A stretch of 64,000 nt of DNA from Agaricus subrufescens (lineage: Eukaryota > Basidiomycota > Agaricomycetes > Agaricales > Agaricaceae): positions 1,240,001 through 1,304,000 of the forward strand of contig CM057065.1 in NCBI GenBank assembly GCA_029945375.1, read 5' to 3'. Each line of letters opens with the position of its first letter. Within the stretch, counting starts at the first letter, position 1. The notes beneath the pieces were generated by a model that saw nothing but the letters and a program-made list of their open reading frames with translations, was not told the DNA's origin and did no database searches. Positions 36,542-46,220 of the stretch are shown here, piece by piece. A program made the translations under genes and the position numbers.

Positions 36542-36726
36542 TCTGAAGACACTACAATCTTCTCTGCTGGCCAGTCCACATTGTCGACACCGTAAGTGCT
36601 TCGGCAACTCATCTTCATCGTTCTATATTTTGTCCATGGACACGGGTTTTTGTTTTTTTAGCGGATTTATTCTGCGGCGCTCGAGTACAGTCCACGGTAC
36701 ACTACTGAGAGTATACAAATAAATAG

Positions 36727-37075
36727 GTCTGTTGGAGATGATGTCAAGCAGTTTGTCAGATTGTGGGTAACCGTTGATGCGTCATGTCACATATGTGACG
36801 GGAATCCTCCCCACGTATATTAAGTAAACTACGTACTAGGTTTACCTAGAATTAGTATATATAAAAATGGCGGGCAACGGGTATCCGTGCCTGCCTCTCA
36901 GGCTCACATAATATTTTGGGAGGCCTCGTACGAGCCATAGCATCCGAATCGTTGGCTCGTTCACATCGCCCGACTTGCGAAGCGTGACAGATGACGTAAT
37001 CGACTCCTTGGACGCATCAGTGTTGTAGCACTTGACATCAAACCCCCTACTTCCATTGGTTTGTCCGCCGTGTGA
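36727..37075 (-). mobile_element. Non-autonomous inverted-repeat element, family B, copy 3 (reversed)
   Basis: Read on the minus strand, it aligns with copy 2 from CACACGGCGGACAAA at 37075 through GGTTTGATGTCAAGTG, CTGATGCGTC and CTGTCACGCTTCGCAAG to GTGACATGACGCATCAACGG, fading near 36727. It lies about 190 bases after the stop of QG-motif gene 4. The core between the arms is better kept between copies 1 and 3 than in copy 2. Confidence 0.75.
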
Positions 37076-38133
37076 TGACCGTTTTTTGCTTTACCCCGAT
37101 TGTTTTGACTTTACCAAAATAGCCATTCTAGATTGTAAAACATTTCTTTATTTCAAGAGTTCTTTTTCTCTTTACTGTTTCATTTCCATATCTCCTTTTT
37201 ACATGTTATAACTGTACAGTCATAGAAGCCAAACCAGCTAGGTATTTAGGGCATCAAAAGCCACCCACAGACTTCAGTAATCAATACAACACATTGTTCT
37301 CACTGAGGTAAGTAGTGTAATGCTTTTGGACAGTTTATATATATATGTATGATTTACAGTCAGATATTCCACTAGATTTGATTTCACGGCTTGCCCGAGT
37401 AACAGCCCCCTGGATAGGAGCCTGGCCAGGCTATTCCGCGCGCGGATTAATGCGGACAGATGTGGGTGCGGGTATTACACCCAGAGAAAGTAATTACTCA
37501 CCAACATACCCATACCCAAAGATACCAGGCAGGACATCTTATAGACTCTTTTAGCACAGACATCAGGGGTTGATGGACATTCGACGGGCACCAGAGGCGT
37601 AATTATAGTAAGGGGAGCTTGAGGGTGACAATGTGACGCGGACAAGTGAGAGCAGACGCAGGATATGGCCCGCGTGTATGCCCGCACTTCCTACGAGCCC
37701 GGACCTGACTACCTTAAAAGGTAGCGGGAAGAACCAGCAGTAGAGCAATTGATAGATTAGGAAAAAAAAACGAAGGTGGGTTGTTTTTGTACCAACAGTT
37801 GTATAGCTATGCTTGGAAACAGAAAATAAGAAAAAAGAATTGCATACAAGAGAGACAATAATAGCAGGCGAGACAGGTGTAAGGGAAAAAAAGACGAAAA
37901 ACGAGTGTATGGTAATTTTTCTAAAAAAAGAGAGTATGTATGAATCCTAGGAGTAATTATTAAGGACCATAGTTTGAGTACCAACAAAAAACATAGAGTA
38001 ATAACGGCACTATATGGGATATGGCCGACTGAAAAAGAACAATATAATGTCACAAGAAAAATACCCTCCGAAAATAACGCAAGAATGAGAACGAAAAAAA
38101 CGAAAAGGTTAATGACATCTGGTCGAGATCCTT
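37076..38133. other. Intergenic, 3' side of the Num1-like gene
   Basis: AT-rich sequence with A-runs (37760-37770). On the minus strand these are T-runs just after the Num1-like stop and probably lie in its 3' UTR. No gene is seen. Confidence 0.4.
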
Positions 38134-41100
38134 TCACTGATCCACAGGTGGTAGAACAGGCGTATTCTTAGTTCCCCTCTTTGAACCAAACCTCAACTTA
38201 CTTAACAAACCTCCACTTCCGCCCCCCGCAGCACTACTATGACCATCCGCACTTTCCGGCCGTGATCTGAAAGACCAGGCAGGCGAGGCCGGTCGTCCAG
38301 TATCTGATGGACCCGGTTCCAATTGTTGATGGTGACTTTCCAGGCTGCGCCTTGTGAGCGTCATCATTAGTGGTGCTGTATGTGCGTGCTGTTGATGATG
38401 TGGATGCTTCTTTGGATGTGAATGTCCGACAGTATGCCTTCCATCACAGCACGCCCTCACATTCTCCAGCCCCTCGTACCCGCCATCCGACAACTCATCA
38501 TCGTTCTCATGTAACTCAAAATCTAGATCCAACCTCCCATCGCCAACAATATCGTCATCTCTAGTCTCAGCGTCTATAAATGACCTCGTCGGACTATAAG
38601 GGCTTTCCGGGCCATTCCATCTAAGATATTCCGCCGCTGGTGTGCCCGATCTCTTGCCCACGGAACCTTTGACAGACAATTGCGAGCGCGAACGTTTGCC
38701 CCTAGGTGTAGAGCTCCAAGTATCGCCTGGCGTGCCTCTCCTCGAACTTCGACTTCGTACGCTCTGAGGACTGGATATTAAGCGCTTACGGCGTGGCACG
38801 TGATCATCATCCGTTTGGTATTCTGCAGGGCTTGGCTGTGTGGCTGGGGAATCCTCCATGGGGTTGGCATTAGAGCCGGGGCGAGAAAGCAGGTAATTGA
38901 GTGCCTATATGTAGTAATTCCAAATCAGTAACACATCACAAAAATACATATGAAGAAGCTTACGTTGAGCCAGATATCGTGTCTTTCCTTTGTCGGTGCA
39001 GTGATCTTCATCTCCCGCTGCGGCGTCGATACCACGACACTATATTGATACAATCCCGGCGGCATAGGGTTTGGATCTAAAACCGATCTCACACCCTCAA
39101 TATATGCTATAAGTAATCAATTAACAGAACAATCAAGTAAGATTTATCAAAAGGCACATACCACTTTTCGCACTCGACTCATTCACATTCGAACTTCCAG
39201 GATCCGAAGAGCTCCAATACAACGTCTTTGTATACGGGTGGACCCAGAAGAATCTCCTGTGTCTCCTCTCACCGTGACCCTTCCCAATCGCCTTCCTAGT
39301 ATACTTCCATAGGAACTCTCCAATCATCGTTTGGGTGATGGCATGAATGATGGCAGGATCCGTTCCCGAAGTTTGCTCCTGTTGCTGTTGATGACCATTG
39401 ACTGTTCCTCCCGTGGCACGAGGAGTTCTATTGGGAGTCGTAGGAAGACCACCTGCAGCCTGACCACCATCCGACATCGCCGGTCTACTACGCGTACTAG
39501 CTCCACGTTGTAATCCATGTCCATCCGACGATGAAATCGATGATCTCGGTGATCTCTCTCCACCAGAATAAGCCAAAGAAGCATCCGAAAACTGTCTCTT
39601 CTCAGCCGACTGGTTTCCGTACTGTCCAACAGATCTGAAGCTGCTGGTACTTGGCAGTTGCCTCATACTTGCTCCCCCTACTGCAAGATAGTTTTTATTA
39701 GTACTACCGAATGTTGTCGGTGTCGTAGCACGTTGAATTAATTCCGGCGGGGGAGGGGACAGAGGTCTCGGTGGCGGACGATTACGGTCAGGAATAAACG
39801 ATGGCGGAGGCATACTGCCAGATGGTGGTGGAGCTTTTGGTGGAGGTGGAACTACCATCATAGGCGGTCTCGATTTATCCAAAGCATTTAACAACATAGG
39901 TGGTGGCCGACTTCCTCCCATAGGAGCAAGGGTATCACCCGCATTCAGAGATGAAATACCACTCTCCATAGAAGTACGACGATCAGAAGCTGATAGTCTG
40001 CTCGTACGAGAAAGCAATATCGGCGCTGTATCAGATTTAGAAGTAGGTGAAGTAGTGGTGTTCGAGGGAATGAATTGGAATTGGTGTTGACTTCCAGCAC
40101 GAAGTAGTGGGGATGAGCCATTGACCATAGATCCGGATTTCGATACCGACCTCGAAAGTGACGAAGGAGGAGCAGTAGTCGGGGGTGGAGGAATGAATAC
40201 TGGTCCAGAAATCGGGGAAACTTGCACAGAAGTCGATAGCTTTCTAGGAAGGTCCATAATCGTTGACTGTTCAAACTCCATAGCATCATCTGTCTGGGTT
40301 TCCATGTCCCTAACCTCGGATTTTGGAGCTGGAATCTCTCGAATGATTTCGACTGGAACCTTTTTGATAACTTCCCGAATTACTTCAACTGGGACTTCCT
40401 TGACGATTTCTCGAATGACTTCAACTGGGACTTCCTTGACAACCTCCCGAACGACATCAACCGGAACTTCTTTTATGACCTCTCGGATGACATCAACCGG
40501 CTTCTCTACCACTTTAACCACCTCTTTGACCACCTCAACAGGCACCTTGACTTCGACGGGTACCTCCACTGTGACTTCCTTGATGACCTCGACTGGCACT
40601 TCTTTGGTCACCTCCACAAGTTTTTCCACCTCCCTAATCACCTCCTTCACAACCTCTACCGGCACGTCCACTTTCACCTCCCTAATGACTTCGACTTCCT
40701 TCGGTACAGGCACCTCCACCAAAATCTCCTTCACAACCTCCTTCACCACCTCAACATCCTTCTCAACGTGAACGGGGACCTCAACTCGGACTTCCTTGAC
40801 AACCTCCACAGGAACTTCTTTCAACACCTCTTTCACAACCTCGACCTCCCTGACCTTGACAACCTCCACAGGAACTTCTTTCAACACCTCCTTCACAACC
40901 TCGACCTCCCTGACCACTTCAACCGGTACTTCTTTAATAACTTCCACTGGCACCTCCTTGACAACCTCTTTAACGACCTCGACCTCCTTGACCACCTCAA
41001 CTTCTTTGACAACCTCCACGAGGACTTCCACAGGTACCTCCTTCACGACTTGAACTTCTCTGATCACTTCCACAGGTACCTCTTTCACGACCTCAACCTC

Positions 41101-44100
41101 CCTAATCACTTCCACAGGTACCTCCTTTATAATAATCTCCGGTTCTACGTCTCTAGCATCTACACCCGCATCTTCATAACTGATGACCGGCTCCTCACTC
41201 CTCGTCGTATAATATGACGCAACCGACTCTGATCTCGTAACCACACTCAAAGCACTCTCATTCCTAGAATGTACCAGCTGCTGGTCCTGCAAACGACGTC
41301 GTTCCAAACCCGTAGAGGGCCGAGACGAAGCCTTAACACTCTCATCCGATTCCGACTCCGAATCAGACGGATAGTCATTATCAGAAAGTGTCATAATCGA
41401 ATGGAAACTTTCTCTAGATTCAGTGAACGCTGATGTTGAAAGTGCCGACGCACGACCCGAAAGTGACGGAGTGTTCATGTTGGTACGAGCATCGTAGTAA
41501 TCAGCTTCGGTTTCTGTATCATCTGCGCCTGTTTCAGTCTCCTCTCCTTCAGAATAATTGTCCTCATCTGGCTGACGTCGAGCCAAGAAAGATCGAGTGA
41601 GAGTGTGATCATCTCCATTGGAAATGGTCTTGGACGAAACCGAGGACCTCAACGACGCAATATCCTTCTGAGTAATGGTCGTCCTTCTAAGTCCTTCCGG
41701 GTATACTTTTCCTGTCACGATTGGCGATGGCGATAATGAAGGATCGGTTTCGATAGAGATATCAACGAAAGTTTTGGCCACATCAGGAACAGGATCAGTT
41801 TGACATCCAAATTCTCTCATTTCCACCTCCTCCACCTCTTGATCCTCATCCTCATCCTCCACTCCTTCACCAACAACTTCCCTCCTCCAAGCTCTCAGTT
41901 CTTCTTCTTCCTCCCTGATACCCTCCTCGACGTCAAAGAATGAGTTCCTGGTTGGGCTCGTAACACCACTCAAGCCCTTCATTGGCGAAGTGCTTGCTCC
42001 TTCTTCAGTTTGTTCACCTTCGCCAGCAGGAGATAATCCCAATTCCGCAGCAAGAGCAGAAGGTTTATCGTTTATAACCGAAGGGGGTCTGGCTTCTTTG
42101 AAAGGGACACCACCACGAGAACGCCTTCCAGCAGAAACGCCCTTTCTACGTGTAGAACCACGTCTCGAAAGTAATGAATGCCGAAGAGGACTTGAGTATG
42201 ATGAAGTCGATGATGAACGCTTCAGAACATTTGCGAAAGCCGGGTCCATTCCTTCAACACTCGCAATAGATGTTCGATTGGATTGCATTCCATCTTGTTG
42301 ATGTTGAAGCGTATGACTTGAAGAAGAAGAATTGAAGAAGTTCTCTTCTTCCTCCTCTTCGGTTAGTGGTGAAGCTTGTTGAAGATTGACAGGTATAGAC
42401 GGAGGGGGGGATGTTTCACGCGACGGAGAGTCCTCTCCTTCATCATTATAGGATGACGTTGAAGGGCTATTAGCCGCCATACCCAATCTCTGCATGAGCG
42501 TAATTCCACCTCTTCCTCTTCCATGCCTCGTCGCCACTCCAGGTCCTCCTCTACCAACTTTGAATGGTGTTCCACCACGCCTTGATCTACCACCCCTCGC
42601 ACTAGAAACGATACTCGGCTCCGCAACATCCTCGAATTGCGTTTCATCTTCTTCGGCTCCTTCATCTTCCTCATCTTCCGATCCTCGCTGAGCTGCAGAT
42701 TGAGGCCCTACAGCAGCATTTTCAAGACGTATGCGAATTTGCTTTTCTCGATTTAACGAGCCTTTGAGGGTATTAATTTGTCTCTGTGCATGGGCTAATC
42801 TCTGCTGCAAGGCTTCGATTTCGGAATTTGGTGTTTGGGTAGGTCGGCGTATGGGAGAATCTTCCGGGGTATCAGGGTCATAGAGTTCGCTGCCGAAGCC
42901 ATCGGGGTATAGAGAATTGTCGAACCTCCTCCGGTTAGTGGAGGCACCTCCAGTAAAGAAGTCCGTTCCAGTATCATCTGTACGATCTGTACCGGCAGGA
43001 GTGATGAAATCCTTAATATTATCTCCTGTACCTGGCGTCAGTGGCGAGCCGTACTTGGGTAAGCGCCGGTTTGCACGGGAAATTTGGAGTTTGAGGGTAT
43101 CGACGGTTTGTTGGAGGTCCTGTTTGTCTCGAGCGAGACCTGCAGCGTGCTTACGAGCCTGAGCAACGTCAGACTCGTGTTTCAATTTTAGATCACCGAA
43201 GGCAGCCTGGTGCTTTTCCGATTCGGTTTTGAAAAGTTCAGCTTGGTCTCGAGTCTGGGTGAGGGATTTACTGAGCTTTTTCAACTCAGTTTCTAGACGG
43301 ACAGTAGAGCTTTGGGAATCAGAAAGTTGAGATCGAAGTTCTTGAAGGGTGACTTCAAGGTTCCAGTTCTCTTCGCGGTATTTGTCTATTTTTGTATTTG
43401 TAAGGAAAGGATCGTAAATTAAAAGATGATGATCGCATTACCGGAACTCCGTTCTTGCTCTTTGAGGGTGGTTTTTAGAGCTTCGATAGTTCTCTCGAGG
43501 TCATCCCGCTCTTCCTTCATATCCTGGATAGCCTTGTCACGTTCCGTTAGAAGACTCTGAAGACGGCGTATCTCAGCGAGAAGATTGTTGCCGATGTCCA
43601 TCGCAAATTCTTTTGTGATAAATGGGCGTCAGTCACCGGGAGAACGTAAAGCGAAGGACGAAGAGCGGCGGAGGTGTGGATACTGACCGGGATCAATGAA
43701 AGAGCGATTGGCCGCATTTTTTGCGCGCCTGGATTGACCTGCCACGGAACCAGAGGGCCTTTTGTGCTCAGGAGCCTCGGTAGGAAGCTCTGCAAATGCA
43801 GTAGTGGGGGACGGTTGGTTGCTATTCGCATAGCGCTAAATATAATTCAAAGGGGATGAACGAGGTGACTGGCACCGAACTGAGAGATGGACGGACCTTT
43901 GAACTGGAGCCAAAGGCGGATGACAGCTGGGAATTCTCAGCGTCCCAACCGAGAATGGCTTCACTAAGCTCCTGGTATTTCGACCGGGCCGCGTGGTCTA
44001 TCTCCTCATCGTCTGGTTTATCCATTACGGATTCCTGTATTTGTCGAATGCGCTCCTCAAGCTCCATCTGTTGGGCAAGGACGCGTTGGCCGAGGTTGCC

Positions 44101-44244
44101 AGCTTGCTGGAGCTGCTTTTCCTTCTTGTCGAGGAGGCCCTGGAGATAAAAATTGAGGTCCGCGGCCGTTGTAGCATGGAAAGGATCGTCGGGGTGCTCG
44201 CTGCTGAGCATGTTGGCGGGATTCCGGACGTCATGGGTCGCCAT
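38134..44244 (-). CDS. NUM1: Num1/ApsA/Mcp5-like cortical dynein anchor with PH domain
   Basis: About 1,900 aa from six or seven exons. The start exon (44244) reads MATHDVRNPANMLSSEHPDD and continues with FYLQGLLDKKEKQLQQAGNL and RVLAQQMELEERIRQIQE, typical of ApsA/Num1 N-termini. Further exons give NRSFIDP-EFAMDIGNNLLA, then long coiled coils (IRRLQSLLTERDKAIQD.., KYREENWNLEVTLQELRSQL..). The central third is acidic and low-complexity, with a run of VPVEV/KEV repeats (annotated separately) and proline-rich patches. The C-terminal PH domain (Mcp5_PH type) is clear: AITQTMIGEFLWKYTRKA, HRRFFWVHPYTKTLYW, AYIEGVRSVLDPNP, RHDIWLNALNYLLSRP. These proteins bind PI(4,5)P2 at the plasma membrane and capture dynein and mitochondria for nuclear positioning. 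The reading is intact, so it is probably functional. Confidence 0.88.
40330..41136 (-). repeat. Tandem VPVEV-[IV]-[KR]-EV amino-acid repeat inside the Num1-like gene
   Basis: About 270 codons encode near-continuous variants of KEVPVEVIREV and KEVEVVKEV. Charged and hydrophobic residues strictly alternate every few positions. Lys/Arg-Glu-Val and Pro-Val-Glu-Val units recur with unequal spacing (7, 11 and 15 residues). At the DNA level many units are near-identical, so slippage and unequal crossing-over are likely and unit number should vary between strains. The yeast Num1 centre also has repeats, but of another sequence. Confidence 0.85.
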
Positions 44245-45479
44245 TGCCGGACGGCCCTAGTCCCTGGGAGGGGGTATAGGTGGAGAAGAGGGCCAAACGC
44301 TAGAATCCAACCACACAAACAACGTTCCCACGCCTGTTTAGCGTGTTGTCACTCGTTAATTCTGTCAATCAAAATTTCAATCCTGGACTCAGATCCGTCG
44401 ACCGCTCGCGCTCGATTCCCCGACATCAGTGCTGCTTTCTCTGGCGAATTCTTTGAGTTTGTCACCGTACGTACATGGTGAGCTGCATAGGTTCCTGAGC
44501 CGCGCGGGTCGGCGATCCCTGTTTCGTCTGTGCCAGGCCTCTGCGTGTAGGCCACAGGCGCATCCCCCTTCTGCTGGCAGACCTCCCATCCTTCTAACTC
44601 ACTGGCTCTGTACTATGGTTCTCAGACGAGTAAGCGTCGTATGCCTGACCAGAATGCGCTATCACCGAGCGTCAAGTTCCAACCATTTTCAACAACATAC
44701 TTGTTGACCGCATGCCTCTTGAGAAAATAGTGACACACTATTCAAGTTTAATAACATACTTGATGTCAACGCGGTGGGTTGTCAATTAACCCCGGGTCGC
44801 TACCCTCACCCGCATTACGTCATGAAAATTTGAATTCGGAATCCCTGTGTATTTATAATGGGGCATCGAAAGGTGGCAAAGAGATGGACACGTGAAGGAC
44901 GGTCTAGTGTCTATCAAGCAAGGATAGGGTGTACCACATACCCTTAATGACTGTACTACTATACTGGTGCATGCAAACGAGCATCCTTCTCCAAAAAATA
45001 GGACGAGGTGGTTTATTCCGTGAGTTGACTTCAAGGTCAACACCCTTCTTCAAAGAAACGTGATATTTCCCAAAAAAAAAAAAAAAAAAAAAATTCTTGA
45101 AGCAATTACAGTTCCTGGAATCGTTTCGTCGACTGATATTTCCACAGACACTTTGCACTCTCAAAATCGTTTAATCCGGAGTTTGAAGATAAGATTAGCG
45201 GTAATAATCATATTGACTTTCGGCATCTAATCTGAGATCAATCCCTCAGTTTAGCTCTCGTCAATCAGTCATCAGAAGTACGTTTCGTGTCTATCATTCA
45301 CTATTTTCCCCTGAAGATCTCAATATACTCTAGTATTCAAGTTAAATCAACAATATCAAGAGCAAAGCGAAGAATTTAAAACATCGGTATATTATTATCA
45401 TAATACTGAATCTCAAACTGGAATGATTTCATCGACAGGTATATACGGATTTGAAGACAAAAAGGTACATGTCATCAGG
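44245..45479. other. Intergenic, divergent side of the Num1-like gene
   Basis: Holds the presumed promoter of the Num1-like gene (upstream of 44244, minus strand) and the 3' flank of QG-motif gene 5. An uninterrupted A-run lies at about 45070-45092. No coding exons are seen. Confidence 0.45.
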
Positions 45480-46220
45480 TCACAAATCGCCATCGTCAAA
45501 ATCATGCGGTTGTTCCTGAAGAACCACCTCCTTGTATTTCTCGGTCTGCACTGGATGACCATTCGGGACATCTACAAGTGATTGTCAGAACTTAGTGCTC
45601 AATTCTTGAATTAAAGCACTCACACTGTTTAAGATCGGCGTATAATTGAGCCTCTTGTCCCTGTGCAAATATAGTTGTGTCTGTGACTTTGATGTCTACA
45701 AAATGATTAGTTGATAAGCTATTGTACGTGAAAGAACAATATTCACTGTGAATTGTCTGCTTCACTGTATGCCCTATAAATATTGATTATGTTTTACTAT
45801 TCGTGTGTATCGCACAGTGACCTTCAATTTACCTTCTCGCAAAACTTCCAGCAATTCACGGCCTCGGAGATTAGACGGTGCGTTGGCTGTCGTACAAAAT
45901 TAAGATACGCTGCCAAGCTCAAAAATGGATATACTCACGTTTGCGTGTGGCCTTGCCGTTTTGATCGTTGACGACTGCTCGTTGGCCTTGTACCATTATA
46001 GTAGAGTTTTTCATATCCTCATCTTCAAATGATGTCAGCCCAAAGACATTGGAAAATAAATAAGATTTTTTTTACTAATGATCCCTTCATCCAGAACACC
46101 TCGTTTGTATTCTCCTGAACTTGTATCTTCTGTAAATATACGTTAGCGACTGTAGGTACACGCAGATGAATGCCAAAAATGAAACCTACCCTGGCTATAT
46201 TCAGGCTGGCGTTGAGACAT
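45480..46220 (-). CDS. Two-repeat QG-motif protein 5 (minus-strand member, complete)
   Basis: Seven exons in phase 1: 46220-46190, 46129-46076, 46022-45939, 45886-45833, 45773-45747, 45695-45624 and 45571-45480. Total 414 bases, 137 aa. N-terminus MSQRQPEYSQEDTSSGEYKR. R1: GVLDEGIIN then STIMVQGQRAVVNDQN. Linker: APSNLRGRELLEVLRE. R2: GHTVKQTIHN then TTIFAQGQEAQLYADL. The acidic tail ends in PHDFDDGDL. Exons two, three and five have the same lengths (54, 84 and 27) as in gene 3, which lies 12 kb away on the other strand. This is the most diverged member: both modules lack the final G-x-[DN], having NDQN and ADL. The Q-G-x-x-A core is kept. Confidence 0.8.

Noticed and set aside
40121..41217. 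Threonine/serine-rich and histidine/leucine/asparagine-rich frames on the + strand
   Set aside because: They are antisense readings of the VPVEV/KEV repeat in the Num1-like gene.
45070..45092. Poly-A run as evidence for a retroposed element tail
   Set aside because: There is no adjacent reverse-transcriptase frame, no target duplication and no processed gene copy.
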